Assembly (NCBI GenBank): GCA_015063805.1
Contig: SVTK01000005.1
Coordinates: forward strand, 62,001 to 126,000
Direction: 5' to 3'
Source: Oscillospiraceae bacterium
Lineage (GTDB): Bacteria > Bacillota > Clostridia > Oscillospirales > CAG-272
DNA length: 64,000 nt
Shown: one piece after another, positions 43,154 through 51,774 of the stretch
How the letters are laid out: each line of letters begins with the position of its first letter
Numbering within the stretch: the stretch's first letter is position 1
Program-made: the position numbers and the translations under genes
The notes under the pieces: generated by a model
Databases searched by the model: none
The model's input: only the letters and a program-made list of their open reading frames with translations
Told to the model about the DNA's origin: nothing

Positions 43154-44295
43154 GCTTGCTTAATCAGTTTCTCCTCCCATTTTGCCAGCTCGGCCATCTT
43201 TTCGGGGATAGCGATCTGTTGCGGACAGTGGATGGCACACTCACCGCAGGCAACGCAGTTGCGGGCGAGGGTGGCGGGATCGGCCTCGTTCAGCGCCTTG
43301 GCGTACTTTCCGCGGCGCTTGTTCATGGCAAATTCGTTGAAGAGGGCGAACATGGCAGGAATGTCCACACCGGCGGGGCAATCCATGCAGTAGCGGCAGG
43401 CGGTGCAGGGGATAACATCCTTCATGCGCCATTCATGGGCTGCACGGGCGAGAAGGGCATCCTCCTCCTCGGTGACGGGCTCAAAATCCGAGAGGGTAGC
43501 CAGGTTGTCCTTCAGCTGATCAAGGTTGGACATACCGCTGAGTACGGTTAGTACATTGGGTTTGGTGGCGGCGTAGCGGATGGCCCAGCTGGCGATGGAG
43601 GCATCGGGACGAGCGGCCTTGAGCATCTCGTTGGCGGAGGGGCAGATATCAGCCAGCGCACCGCCGCGAACCGGCTCCATGACGATGCAGGGAATACCGT
43701 GTTCCTCCAGAATCTCGTACTGACGGCGGGCATCCTGAATCACCCAGTCGGCATAGTTGAGCTGAATCTGAGCGAAATCCCACTGGTAGGTATTCACGAT
43801 CTCCTCCAGCATCTCGGGGGCATCGTGGAAGGAGAAGCCGAGATAGCGGATCTTGCCCTCGGCCTTCTTTTTCTGCAGGAACTCGTAGAGCCCTAACTCC
43901 TGGCAAAGCGCAAAGTGGGTTTTATTCATGGAGTGGAAAAGATAGAAATCGATGTAGTCGGTCTTCAGGCGACGCAGCTGCTCGGTGAAGATCTTCTCCA
44001 GGTCTGCAGGCTCCTTGGCCATCCAGATGGGCATTTTGTCGGCGAGGTAGTAGCTTGCGCGATCGTGGTCGGCCAGCGCATCCCCGAGGAAGCGCTCGGA
44101 GTCGCCGTCGTGATACATATACGCGGTGTCGATGTAGTTGACCCCGTGGGCGAGGGCGTAGTCGAGGATAGCCTTTGCGGGGACGTCGTCGATCTTGCCC
44201 TCGTCAGGATTGACGCGGGGCAGGCGCATGGTGCCAAGCCCCAGCAGGGAGATCTGCAGGGGGGTGTCCTTGAAGCGGCGGGTAGTCATAGGCAT
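43150..44295 (-). CDS. Aldo/keto reductase with C-terminal ferredoxin domain
   Basis: 381 residues from the ATG at 44295 (GGAGG 8 bases upstream). The TIM-barrel N-terminus shows ISLLGLGTMRLPRV, VNYIDTAYMYHDGDSERF (with the AKR Asp/Tyr), LADKMPIW and DYIDFYLFHSMNKTHF. The C-terminus carries two [4Fe-4S] clusters: CTACRYCMDCPAGVDIP and CVACGECAIHCPQQIAIP. Such fusions are common in anaerobes and probably take electrons from ferredoxin rather than NADPH; the substrate is unknown. Lies between ugtP-like and HAD genes in one operon. Confidence 0.95.
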   Translation of the reverse strand: MPMTTRRFKDTPLQISLLGLGTMRLPRVNPDEGKIDDVPAKAILDYALAHGVNYIDTAYMYHDGDSERFLGDALADHDRASYYLADKMPIWMAKEPADLEKIFTEQLRRLKTDYIDFYLFHSMNKTHFALCQELGLYEFLQKKKAEGKIRYLGFSFHDAPEMLEEIVNTYQWDFAQIQLNYADWVIQDARRQYEILEEHGIPCIVMEPVRGGALADICPSANEMLKAARPDASIASWAIRYAATKPNVLTVLSGMSNLDQLKDNLATLSDFEPVTEEEDALLARAAHEWRMKDVIPCTACRYCMDCPAGVDIPAMFALFNEFAMNKRRGKYAKALNEADPATLARNCVACGECAIHCPQQIAIPEKMAELAKWEEKLIKQA

Positions 44296-44314
44296 AATGA
44301 ATTCCTCCGTTGAT

Positions 44315-45466
44315 TCAATTATTTTTGTGGGACGCGGTGGGAAAGTGGGTGTTTTGCTCACCCAACTCGCGGATGAATGAGCAGATATTTTCGGTGGCAT
44401 TGGGACGGCGGATCTGCTCAATGGCTTCCCGCATCAGCGCAATGCGGCGGGGAGAGGAGAGAAGCTGCCAGATGGCCTCATCCAGGGGAAAGGTTTCGCT
44501 GACGGCCATAGCTGCCCCTTGATTGAGCAGAAACTCGGTATTGCGGTCCTCCTGACCGGGGATGGGATTGATGATAATCATAGGCAGACGCTTGGCCAAA
44601 GCCTCCGAGGTGGTCAGCCCGCCGGGCTTGGTGATGATGGCATCGGCGGCATCCATCAGGCGGTCAACCTCATTGGACCAGCCAATTACCAAGGTGGGCT
44701 TGCGGTGCTCCATGGCATCCAGTTCGGACTTGGCCTTTTCGTTGCTGCCGCAGACGGCGATCAGCTGGAAATCCCGGTCTACCCTGTAGAGTTGCTCCAC
44801 TGTCTCTGTGATATTGCCGTAGCCCATGCTCCCGCCCATGAGCAGGAGGGTGGTGCGGTGAGGGTCAAGCCCAAGGGAACGCCGCACAGCGGCTGCGTCT
44901 TCCTGCTTTGCAAATTTGGGATGAATGGGAATGCCCATGGGCAGAATTTGCTCGGTGGAAAAGCCCTTCTTTTGTGCCTGACAGAGCAGATGGTCGCAGG
45001 CGGTGACCACGTAATCCAGGTGAATAGCCTCCTCCCAGTAGGGATGGAAGACGAAATCGGTGAGGATGCCCACCGTCTTTGCCCGCAGGCCATGCTCTAC
45101 CTTGATTACATCCAGGATGATTCCGGCGAAGATGTGGGTGTAAATAATGACATCGGGGTCGTAGATGGCAATGTATTTGCGCAGCTTCCGGGAGAGCAGG
45201 CGGCCGTTGAGGCGGGTTTGTGACCGCTCATCGGCAGTACGCTTGCGCTTCTCCGCCAGGCGGTAGCCTTCCTCAAAGGCAAGCTTGGCCTTGGAGGTAA
45301 TGAACAGATAGCCTTCGGAAACAGCGCGGGAGAGCAATTTGTTGGAATATTCGAAGGTGTCCAGAACGCGGCATTCGATCCCCTGCTCGGCAAAGCAGGT
45401 TTGGATTGCATTGGCGGTGGAGTTATGCCCTCCGCCTGCCGTGATGGAAAGAACCAATACACGCAT
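44315..45466 (-). CDS. UgtP-like processive diacylglycerol glucosyltransferase
   Basis: 383 residues. MGDG-synthase/GT28 family: VLSITAGGGHNSTANAIQ near the start, then PDVIIYTHIFAGIILD and VGILTDFVFHPYWEEAIHLD, followed by LLLMGGSMGYGNI and IITKPGGLTTSEALAKRLPMI, the UDP-sugar site. It should transfer glucose (or galactose) from a UDP-sugar to diacylglycerol at the cytoplasmic membrane, making glycolipids that anchor lipoteichoic acid. First gene of an operon with the AKR (19-base gap) and HAD genes. Substrate specificity is inferred. Confidence 0.9.
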   Translation of the reverse strand: MRVLVLSITAGGGHNSTANAIQTCFAEQGIECRVLDTFEYSNKLLSRAVSEGYLFITSKAKLAFEEGYRLAEKRKRTADERSQTRLNGRLLSRKLRKYIAIYDPDVIIYTHIFAGIILDVIKVEHGLRAKTVGILTDFVFHPYWEEAIHLDYVVTACDHLLCQAQKKGFSTEQILPMGIPIHPKFAKQEDAAAVRRSLGLDPHRTTLLLMGGSMGYGNITETVEQLYRVDRDFQLIAVCGSNEKAKSELDAMEHRKPTLVIGWSNEVDRLMDAADAIITKPGGLTTSEALAKRLPMIIINPIPGQEDRNTEFLLNQGAAMAVSETFPLDEAIWQLLSSPRRIALMREAIEQIRRPNATENICSFIRELGEQNTHFPTASHKNN

Positions 45467-45503
45467 AGAGTTGGCATCCTTTCAAGGGGTAATATACACC
45501 TTA

Positions 45504-45532
45504 ATCATAGCAGATTTTGGGGGAAAAGTCAA
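45504..45532 (-). promoter_or_regulatory. Promoter of the ugtP-like operon
   Basis: TTGACT (45527-45532), a 17-base spacer and TATGAT (45504-45509), minus strand, 38 bases before the start. Confidence 0.82.
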
Positions 45533-45541
45533 GATAAATTG

Positions 45542-45569
45542 AAGGTCTGCCGCAGAGACGGCAGACCTT
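45542..45569 (-). terminator. Terminator after the pyrophosphatase gene
   Basis: An 11-bp stem (45542-45552 with 45559-45569) with a CAGAGA loop, 3 bases past the pyrophosphatase stop; T-run on the minus strand is short. Confidence 0.75.
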
Positions 45570-45572
45570 TGT

Positions 45573-45905
45573 TCAGTCGATGATGACGGTGGTATGGAAA
45601 AAACGCTCCTGGAAATGCACCGCGGACAGGATCTCCTCGGGGGTAAATACCTGACTCCGTGGGGCGACCACCCACTTTTCCTCGCAGTCATCGCTGCGGT
45701 GAAGGATGGCAATCAGTTCTCCGGTAAAGCAGGGCAGGGGACGGTCAACGCCGAGAATATAGGCGTCCTGTTCCTCACCGTCGGGGGCAAGAACGCCCAC
45801 TACATAGCCGTAATTGACGGGATAGATCAGCTCGGGGTGCGCAGGGTGAGCGCTGCCTATGGGACGATCTACCGTAACGGTGACAATATCATGCAGTTTG
45901 TACAC
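45573..45905 (-). CDS. Inorganic pyrophosphatase-family protein (short form)
   Basis: 110 residues from a GTG at 45905 (AAAGGG 8 bases upstream); a longer in-frame version lacks a binding site. The core reads VDRPIGSAHPAHPELIYPV, NYGYVVGVLAPDGEEQDAY and KWVVAPRSQVFTPEEI, a pattern shared by class I inorganic pyrophosphatases and short Clostridial relatives. A classical enzyme has about 170 residues, so this protein lacks part of the barrel or is a compact version. Activity is uncertain. The promoter faces that of the plus-strand unknown gene (46056). Confidence 0.75.
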   Translation of the reverse strand: MYKLHDIVTVTVDRPIGSAHPAHPELIYPVNYGYVVGVLAPDGEEQDAYILGVDRPLPCFTGELIAILHRSDDCEEKWVVAPRSQVFTPEEILSAVHFQERFFHTTVIID

Positions 45906-45950
45906 GGCAGTTTCCCTTTCTGAAAAGGATAAAAAAATTCCCAAATCCTC

Positions 45951-45979
45951 TTGACAGGATGGGAATAAACAGGTATAAT
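45951..45979 (+). promoter_or_regulatory. Promoter of the unknown pair at 46.1 kb
   Basis: Full consensus TTGACA (45951-45956), a 17-base spacer and TATAAT (45974-45979), about 75 bases before the GTG at 46056. Confidence 0.92.
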
Positions 45980-46025
45980 AAAAAGGTGAATGCAAATATG
46001 AAAACAATAACCCATTTTCAAAAAC

Positions 46026-46054
46026 ATTATAGCACATTTTAGGAGGAAAGTCAA
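46026..46054 (-). promoter_or_regulatory. Promoter of the pyrophosphatase gene
   Basis: TTGACT (46049-46054), a 17-base spacer and TATAAT (46026-46031), minus strand, 120 bases before the start. It points at the promoter at 45951-45979, so the two transcripts overlap at their 5' ends. Confidence 0.82.
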
Positions 46055-46055
46055 G

Positions 46056-46682
46056 GTGAAGGCTGAATTGTTTACAAATACTTCACAATTTCTCCCTTCT
46101 GCACGGGAAATTGGTGGGATTTTCGCACAAACTGTGGAGGAAAGCCTGCTGGCGGTCAACGAAGAAACAGTACAGCACGGCCTGATACTGACCCGTGAGG
46201 AGATAGCGGCGGTGATGCTGGCACGGCGGGAGGCACTGGCCGAGATGGGGCGGATAGACTTTTCGTGGGAGCTTCCTGCCAAGCTTGCCCGGACTTTTTG
46301 CGACTCTCCTTATGTGACCCGCGAGGAGTGGGCTTCTCTTTTGGGGGAGTTGATTCTGCTGTTCTACGAGACAAAAAACAGCTTTGACCCCAGTCACATC
46401 AGGGGCAAGAACGCCTATGCCATGGCCGTTGATGCGTTAATCTCCCGAATGCGGCGATGGTTCGATTATCCCGCTCGGGGATCGCTGGACTGTTTGGCCG
46501 ATCTGCTGTCCGGCATGGTTGACCGTCTGTACCATGGCCTTGATGCCGATGAACCCGATCGCCGCACCCTTCTGTTTATGGGGATGGATGCGGACGGATG
46601 GCTGGAAGCCCGTCCCGAGGAACTTCTCCGGGACATGGAAGGGGATTCCTCTCTCATATCCCATTTTTTTGATCACGGTTGA
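46056..46682 (+). CDS. Unknown protein, first of a pair (possible DUF6323)
   Basis: 208 residues from a GTG at 46056 with AGGAGG 9 bases upstream. Soluble, rich in charged and helical stretches (for example LARTFCDSPYVTREEWASLLGE and LISRMRRWFDYPARGS). It ends in LLFMGMDADGWLEARPEELL. I recognise no catalytic motif. It recalls DUF6323 only from memory of that ending and of the pairing with a DUF6179-like gene; this is weak. It lies 13 bases upstream of the second unknown gene and shares its promoter. Confidence 0.6.
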   Translation: MKAELFTNTSQFLPSAREIGGIFAQTVEESLLAVNEETVQHGLILTREEIAAVMLARREALAEMGRIDFSWELPAKLARTFCDSPYVTREEWASLLGELILLFYETKNSFDPSHIRGKNAYAMAVDALISRMRRWFDYPARGSLDCLADLLSGMVDRLYHGLDADEPDRRTLLFMGMDADGWLEARPEELLRDMEGDSSLISHFFDHG

Positions 46683-46695
46683 AAGGAGATCTGCC

Positions 46696-47511
46696 ATGTC
46701 TGAACTGATTCGTTCTTCTGTTATCGATCCCATCTGGCTCAAGGAGGAGGATTATCTCCGCACCCTGCTTTGGGCGGCATCCTCCTGCGAACTGATGAAC
46801 CAGGGAGACCTGTCCCGTATTGCCGAGCAGTTTTTGCTTCTGCTTGCCGCCGAGGCCACCGCCTTTACCCAGGGGAGCAGTTCTTCGCTGCCGGGGGAGC
46901 AGGTGGAGATGCTTCATGCATCGGTGTGTTATACCGTTGGGCTGGCGCTGATGCCCATGGCACCTGACGATGCTGTGGAGCGCCTGAAGCGGGAGCCGCT
47001 GAAGGAGATTTTTCTCGCAGGGCGTGGTTCCCTTGACCGCAAGATTCGCGCGGCCATGCGGTTCATGCCGATTTTGCGGGCGTCGCAGCTTACCGTGGAG
47101 CACGCGCCCTATCGGTTTGCCTGTGCACATGCGGACCGCGCTTTCTTCCGCGGCTACGACAGCCGCTTTGCCGCACACAGACAGGATTGGATTCCCGCGT
47201 ACCTGCCCTGCCTGCCCCTGACGCAGGCGGGGGGGATCCTGTATCTGCAGGATTATCTGCAGGTGCTGCATACCGAAAATCTCATCTGCCGCGGGGTGCC
47301 GGCCGGGTGGTTTGCGCAGACTGCCGGGGATTGCCTGGGGGATCACAATCTCTGCGCCCTTCTGCTGGATTACCTTCGCGCAGCCAGCGATACCGATACC
47401 ATCATCGCACGTCTCGGTCTGCGGGGTAGAGCAGAGAGCTACGCTCGGCGGTATCTGACACAGTTTTCGCTCCGGGGGGTAGACAAAACGGGTGGGAATG
47501 TGATAGAATAA
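46696..47511 (+). CDS. Unknown protein, second of a pair (possible DUF6179)
   Basis: 271 residues; GAAAGGAG precedes the ATG. Predicted soluble and mostly alpha-helical, with EEDYLRTLLWAASSCELMNQ near the start and FFRGYDSRFAAHRQDWIPAY in the middle. No motif for catalysis, binding or membrane insertion was recognised. Could be related to DUF6179, but it is shorter than I recall for that family. The glpK promoter lies within its 3' end, so glpK may be transcribed both with and apart from it. Confidence 0.6.
   Translation: MSELIRSSVIDPIWLKEEDYLRTLLWAASSCELMNQGDLSRIAEQFLLLLAAEATAFTQGSSSSLPGEQVEMLHASVCYTVGLALMPMAPDDAVERLKREPLKEIFLAGRGSLDRKIRAAMRFMPILRASQLTVEHAPYRFACAHADRAFFRGYDSRFAAHRQDWIPAYLPCLPLTQAGGILYLQDYLQVLHTENLICRGVPAGWFAQTAGDCLGDHNLCALLLDYLRAASDTDTIIARLGLRGRAESYARRYLTQFSLRGVDKTGGNVIE
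47480..47509 (+). promoter_or_regulatory. Promoter of glpK
   Basis: TAGACA (47480-47485), an 18-base spacer and TAGAAT (47504-47509), inside the last codons of the unknown gene. Confidence 0.55.
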
Positions 47512-47553
47512 ACACATAGACCAACGCCGAAAAATTGGGAAAGGATGATACAT

Positions 47554-49044
47554 ATGCCGAAATATCTCATGGCCCTGGATCAGGGTACCACTTCCTCCCG
47601 CTGTATCCTCTTTGATACGGCCGGGAATATCTGTTCTATGGTGCAGAAGGAGTTCCGTCAGATCTACCCCCGGGAGGGGTGGGTGGAGCACGATGCCGCC
47701 GAGATTTGGTCGACCCAGGTATCGGTTGCCCAGGAGGCCCTGCGTAAAATCGGTGCGACAGCGGCGGATGTAGCCGCCATCGGCATTACCAATCAGCGGG
47801 AAACCACGGTGGTATGGGACAAAGCCACAGGCGTTCCCATCGCCAACGCCATTGTTTGGCAGTGCCGCCGCACCGCAGAGGAATGCGATCGCCTTAAGGC
47901 CGATGGGTACGGAGAGACGATTCGCGCCAAAACCGGCCTGCTCATCGACGCCTATTTCTCGGCCACCAAGGTGAAGTGGATTCTTGATCATACTGAGGGG
48001 GCGCGGGAGCGCGCCCAGCGGGGAGAGCTGCTCTTCGGTACCGTCGACACCTGGCTGATGTACAATCTCTCCGGCGGGAAGATCCATGCCACCGATTATT
48101 CCAACGCCGCACGGACCATGCTCTTCAACATCCACACCCTGGCGTGGGACGAAGAACTGTTGGCGCTGTTCAACATTCCCCGGGCCATGATGCCCCAGGT
48201 CTGCCCGTCCTCGGGGGTGTTCGGCTATACCGACGAGGCAGTCTTTGGCGAACGTATCCCCATTGCCGGCGTGGCAGGCGACCAGCAGGCGGCCCTTTTC
48301 GGTCAATGCTGCTTCTCGGCGGGAGATGTGAAGAACACCTACGGCACCGGTGGCTTCCTTCTGATGAATACGGGGGAGACGGCAGTCACCTCCGACGACG
48401 GCCTGCTGACCACCATTGCCTGGGGCATCGGCGGCAAGGTCAACTATGTGCTGGAAGGTTCGGTCTTTATCTGCGGCGCGGCCATTCAGTGGCTTCGTGA
48501 CGGGCTCCGTCTGCTGGAGTCGGCCGCCGACAGCGAATATATGGCAAGCAAGGTTCCCGACAGCGGCGGGGTATATTTGGTCCCAGCTTTTGTGGGACTC
48601 GGGGCACCGTACTGGGATCCCTACGCAAGAGGAAGCATCTTTGGCCTGACCCGTGCCACCACCAAATATCACCTCATCCGCGCTACCCTGGAATCCATGG
48701 CTTATCAGACCGCGGATGTCATCGCCTCCATGGAAAAGTCGGGGATCAAGCTGGGCTCGCTGAAGGTGGACGGAGGCGCATCGGCCAACAACCTGCTTCT
48801 GCAGTTCCAGGCGGATCTGCTGGGAACCGAGTTGGTCCGTCCCGCCTGCATTGAAACCACAGCCCTGGGCGCGGCACTCCTGGCCGGCCTTGCGGTGGGC
48901 TGCTATGCTTCGCTGGAGGAGATCAAGGGCATTTGGCGCGCCGACCGCACCTTTACCGCCGCCATTACGGCGGAAGAGCGGGCAGAGCGCAGGCAGGGCT
49001 GGGCAAGAGCCGTCAGCCGCACCCTCGGCTGGAAAGAAGCATAA
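47554..49044 (+). CDS. glpK: Glycerol kinase
   Basis: 496 residues. It phosphorylates glycerol to glycerol-3-phosphate. The ATG at 47554 has GGAAAGG upstream; an earlier in-frame ATG (47545) sits too close. [19 protein letters not shown] is the ATP loop, [24 protein letters not shown] text follows ([16 protein letters not shown]), and [13 protein letters not shown] with the DQQAALFGQ block are GlpK hallmarks. No glpF or glpD is adjacent. Glycerol-3-phosphate would feed lipid and teichoic acid synthesis. Confidence 0.96.
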   Translation: MPKYLMALDQGTTSSRCILFDTAGNICSMVQKEFRQIYPREGWVEHDAAEIWSTQVSVAQEALRKIGATAADVAAIGITNQRETTVVWDKATGVPIANAIVWQCRRTAEECDRLKADGYGETIRAKTGLLIDAYFSATKVKWILDHTEGARERAQRGELLFGTVDTWLMYNLSGGKIHATDYSNAARTMLFNIHTLAWDEELLALFNIPRAMMPQVCPSSGVFGYTDEAVFGERIPIAGVAGDQQAALFGQCCFSAGDVKNTYGTGGFLLMNTGETAVTSDDGLLTTIAWGIGGKVNYVLEGSVFICGAAIQWLRDGLRLLESAADSEYMASKVPDSGGVYLVPAFVGLGAPYWDPYARGSIFGLTRATTKYHLIRATLESMAYQTADVIASMEKSGIKLGSLKVDGGASANNLLLQFQADLLGTELVRPACIETTALGAALLAGLAVGCYASLEEIKGIWRADRTFTAAITAEERAERRQGWARAVSRTLGWKEA

Positions 49045-49049
49045 CTCCC

Positions 49050-50102
49050 ATGATAATGACCCGAGGGGAGCGTGGACAAATTCTGCTTCATCGCCAGCAC
49101 TTGACTCATCCTGTCGACCGCCTGAGCGTAGTCCGTGATCTGTGCGGCTTGCAGGCGCAGTTTATGGTCAATGCTCGGCACGCACTGGCCATCCGATGCG
49201 CCGAGCCGATCACTGACGAAAACTTCGGGGAAGGGCTGGTCAAAAACTGGACTGTCCGCGGAACGGTACATATCTTCACCGCCGACGATCTTCCGCTGTT
49301 CAAGCATGGTGCTGCCCGTTACCGGAGCATGGATTTTTCCAATTATTGCCGCTACAGCTCGGGGGAGCCGATCCTGACCTGCGGGCAGTATCGCCGTTGG
49401 GCAGAATTTATTGTTCAGCAGGTGGCGGAAGGTGTCAGCGAGCGTGAGATGCTCAAAGCTGTTTGCGTCGCCCACGGTATGACCCAGGATGAGCGGGACT
49501 GCTTCTTCGACCAGTGGGGCGGAGGAATGCGTGAACTGTGTGAGCGAGGCTTCCTCAATTATGTGGTGCAGGAGAAGAAGGCATTTGCGATCTGCCCGCC
49601 CTTCACTCCTTTGGAGTCAGCAGATGCTGAGAGGGAGATGGTGTGCCGCTATTTCACCCATTACGGCCCGGCCACGCTTCGGGATGCCGCCTATTTCTTC
49701 GGCTGGCCGCAGGCAAAGATCAAGGGAATTCTTCAGACTCTGCCCGTGACGTGTGTTACGGTTGAAGGCAGCGAATGTTTCTATCTTGGTGCGCTGCCTG
49801 CCGATTGTGCTGATATTCCGCACTGTCTGCTGTTGGCGGGCTTTGATCCTCTGATGCTTGGCTACCGCAAGGAGGACAACATCTTTCTTCCCTCTGAATA
49901 CCTGCGGGGAATCTTCAACCTGGCGGGAATCGTGATGCCGCCGATTTTGCTGGATGGGCGTGTTGTGGGACGATGGCGGCACAAAGGAAAGCAAATTACC
50001 GTTGAAGCTTTTGAATCTCTTGATGGAACTGCCAAATGTGCGATTACCGATGTTGTACAGCATCATTTCCCCGATTTACACCGCCTTGACTTCGCCGATT
50101 GA
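49050..50102 (+). CDS. Winged-helix DNA-binding, AlkZ/YcaQ-like protein
   Basis: 350 residues. Its start is 5 bases past the glpK stop, with no Shine-Dalgarno, so translation is probably coupled. The N-terminal part shows LSVVRDLCGLQAQFMVNARH, where GLQAQ is the QxQ signature of the HTH_42 (AlkZ) family, and HALAIRC follows. AlkZ enzymes unhook DNA crosslinks and remove damaged bases. Fits a DNA-repair glycosylase; a non-catalytic winged-helix protein is also possible. The linkage to glpK has no obvious functional reason. Confidence 0.8.
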   Translation: MIMTRGERGQILLHRQHLTHPVDRLSVVRDLCGLQAQFMVNARHALAIRCAEPITDENFGEGLVKNWTVRGTVHIFTADDLPLFKHGAARYRSMDFSNYCRYSSGEPILTCGQYRRWAEFIVQQVAEGVSEREMLKAVCVAHGMTQDERDCFFDQWGGGMRELCERGFLNYVVQEKKAFAICPPFTPLESADAEREMVCRYFTHYGPATLRDAAYFFGWPQAKIKGILQTLPVTCVTVEGSECFYLGALPADCADIPHCLLLAGFDPLMLGYRKEDNIFLPSEYLRGIFNLAGIVMPPILLDGRVVGRWRHKGKQITVEAFESLDGTAKCAITDVVQHHFPDLHRLDFAD

Positions 50103-50116
50103 GCTGCAGGTATAAT
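50086..50116 (+). promoter_or_regulatory. Possible promoter of ldh
   Basis: TTGACT (50086-50091), a 19-base spacer and TATAAT (50111-50116). Spacer longer than usual. A hairpin (50151-50178) follows in the leader. Confidence 0.45.
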
Positions 50117-50150
50117 TTCTCCCTGTAAGGGAAACCCTATACATAAACCA

Positions 50151-50182
50151 ACGCCTCCCGTATGGCTGCGGGAGGCGTTTCT
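50151..50182 (+). terminator. Terminator or attenuator upstream of ldh
   Basis: A 10-bp GC stem (50151-50160 with 50169-50178) with an 8-base loop and TTTCTTC. It could end the AlkZ-like transcript, or attenuate readthrough into ldh, which starts at 50196. Confidence 0.75.
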
Positions 50183-50195
50183 TCAGGGGGTAATT

Positions 50196-51155
50196 ATGTT
50201 CAATATTCAAAAATGCGCGGTCATCGGCTGCGGCTATGTGGGGGCCACCACCGCTTTTTCGCTGATGCAGAGCGGTCTCTTCTCCGAGATGGTCCTGCTT
50301 GATGTGAACCACAAAAAGGCCGTGGGGGAGGCCATGGATCTCATGCACGGCCTGCCTTTTCTCTCCCCCATGCAGATCTATGCCGGGGATTACAGTGACC
50401 TGGCGGATGCGGCGCTGATCATCATCACAGCGGGAGCGGGCCAGCGGCCGGGGGAGACCCGCATCGATCTTGCCCACCGAAACGCCGAGATCTTCCGCTC
50501 TATTGTGGGACAGATTATGCAGTACACCCGGGATGCCATCCTGCTGGTGGTGGCCAATCCCGTGGATGTGCTCACCTATATCACTCTCCGTATCTCAGGG
50601 TATCCCCCCAACCGAGTCATCGGTTCGGGAACGGTGCTGGATACAGCGCGGCTCAAGCATCTGGTGGGGCGGGAACTTGGCGTGGACAGCCGCAATGTTC
50701 ACACCTTCATCATCGGCGAGCATGGGGACAGCGAGCTGCCCGTGTGGAGCTCAGCAAACGTCTCGGGCATCGACCTGAACCATTTCTGTGACATCTGCGC
50801 CACCTGCGGCGGGGAGACCGAGATCCTGCGCCCCCTCTTCGAGGAGGTTCGGGACAGCGCCTACCACATCATCGAGGCCAAGGGGGCCACCTACTATGCT
50901 ATCGCCCTGGCCGTTACGCGAATCGCCGCCTCCATCGTGCGGGACGAAAATTCGGTGCTCCCTGTGTCCACCCTGGTCAACGGTCACTACGGTCTCTCCG
51001 ACGTCTGCATGGGCCTGCCCGCCATCGTTGGTCGTGACGGCGTGCGGGAGGTGCTGGAAATTCCCCTCAATGAGGAAGAAAGCCGGAACCTGCAAGCTTC
51101 CGCCGCAAAACTCAAGGACGTGATCTCCCGGCTCGGCGTGCTGGAACGCGTATAG
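50196..51155 (+). CDS. ldh: L-lactate dehydrogenase
   Basis: 319 residues. It interconverts pyruvate and lactate with NADH. KCAVIGCGYVGATTAFSLM is the NAD-binding loop, GEHGDSELPVWS holds the catalytic His, and LVVANPVDVLTYIT with the Asp/Arg set (ITAGAGQRPGETRID) is LDH-like. In anaerobic Clostridia it regenerates NAD+ in fermentation. Malate dehydrogenases share the fold, but GAGQRPGETR with Gln at the specificity position favours lactate. Preceded by a leader hairpin and followed by a strong terminator. Confidence 0.95.
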   Translation: MFNIQKCAVIGCGYVGATTAFSLMQSGLFSEMVLLDVNHKKAVGEAMDLMHGLPFLSPMQIYAGDYSDLADAALIIITAGAGQRPGETRIDLAHRNAEIFRSIVGQIMQYTRDAILLVVANPVDVLTYITLRISGYPPNRVIGSGTVLDTARLKHLVGRELGVDSRNVHTFIIGEHGDSELPVWSSANVSGIDLNHFCDICATCGGETEILRPLFEEVRDSAYHIIEAKGATYYAIALAVTRIAASIVRDENSVLPVSTLVNGHYGLSDVCMGLPAIVGRDGVREVLEIPLNEEESRNLQASAAKLKDVISRLGVLERV

Positions 51156-51182
51156 TTTCGGAAGTTTTCGCGGGAGAAGGGG

Positions 51183-51228
51183 TATGGGGAAGGGGGAGCC
51201 TTTTTCAAAAGGCTCCCCCTTCCCCATA
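51183..51228. terminator. Long bidirectional terminator after ldh and proX
   Basis: A 22-bp perfect stem (51183-51204 with 51207-51228) with a 2-base loop, G-rich on one arm and T-rich around the loop. Confidence 0.88.
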
Positions 51229-51774
51229 TTACAACTCCACAAAAGTCGCTACATACCCCAGCGCAGGCAGAAGCTTCTCCAGCACATCAGCTGTGCGCAG
51301 ACGAAGCGTCGCTGTGTTAACGCAGGGATGGCACCCCACGAATTCCTGCAACGTCAGATCCCGATCAATGAGCAGGCGAACCTCACGTTCCCGGTCGTTC
51401 ATCAAGCCGAGAACACTCACCGAACCGGGGGTGATGTTCAGGCAGCGGAGCATATGCTCGGGGGGCGCGAAGGAAAGCCGCGCCGAGCCGATCTGCTTCG
51501 ACAGATCCTTGGTGCGGAAGGGCTTGTCCCCCGGCATCATCAGCAGATAAAATGCCGTCTTTTGCGCGTTGCAGAGAAACAAATTCTTGCAGATGGATGC
51601 CCCCAGCAGACTCTCAATCTCGTGACACAGCTCAATGGTGTCGGCAGAATCGTGGTCCGCACGGGCAAAGGGAATCCCCAGCCTGTCCAGCAGAGCATAG
51701 CAGGCCAGCTCCTTCTCCTCGCGCCCGGCGCTGTCAGCGGGAGCTTCCATGTAGAGGGTAGGATCAATGTACAT
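51229..51774 (-). CDS. proX: Prolyl-tRNA editing protein (YbaK/ProX family)
   Basis: 181 residues from the ATG at 51774 (GGAGG 7 bases upstream); a GTG one codon earlier is possible. It removes misacylated Ala or Cys from tRNA-Pro in trans. Family blocks: LDRLGIPFARADHDSADTIE near residue 30, ASICKNLFLCNAQKTAFYLL (Lys of the active site) and VTPGSVSVLGL-like NITPGSVSVLGLMNDRERE. Start and stop of the upstream unknown gene overlap by one base (TGATG), so the two are coupled. Confidence 0.9.
   Translation of the reverse strand: MYIDPTLYMEAPADSAGREEKELACYALLDRLGIPFARADHDSADTIELCHEIESLLGASICKNLFLCNAQKTAFYLLMMPGDKPFRTKDLSKQIGSARLSFAPPEHMLRCLNITPGSVSVLGLMNDREREVRLLIDRDLTLQEFVGCHPCVNTATLRLRTADVLEKLLPALGYVATFVEL

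Noticed and set aside
46654..48672. Long open frame on the minus strand opposite glpK (672 codons)
   Set aside because: Opposite a full glycerol kinase with consensus motifs; no binding site at its start and no family pattern.
51183..51228. 22-bp inverted repeat as a miniature transposon end
   Set aside because: No target duplication or second copy seen; position between two converging genes makes it a terminator.
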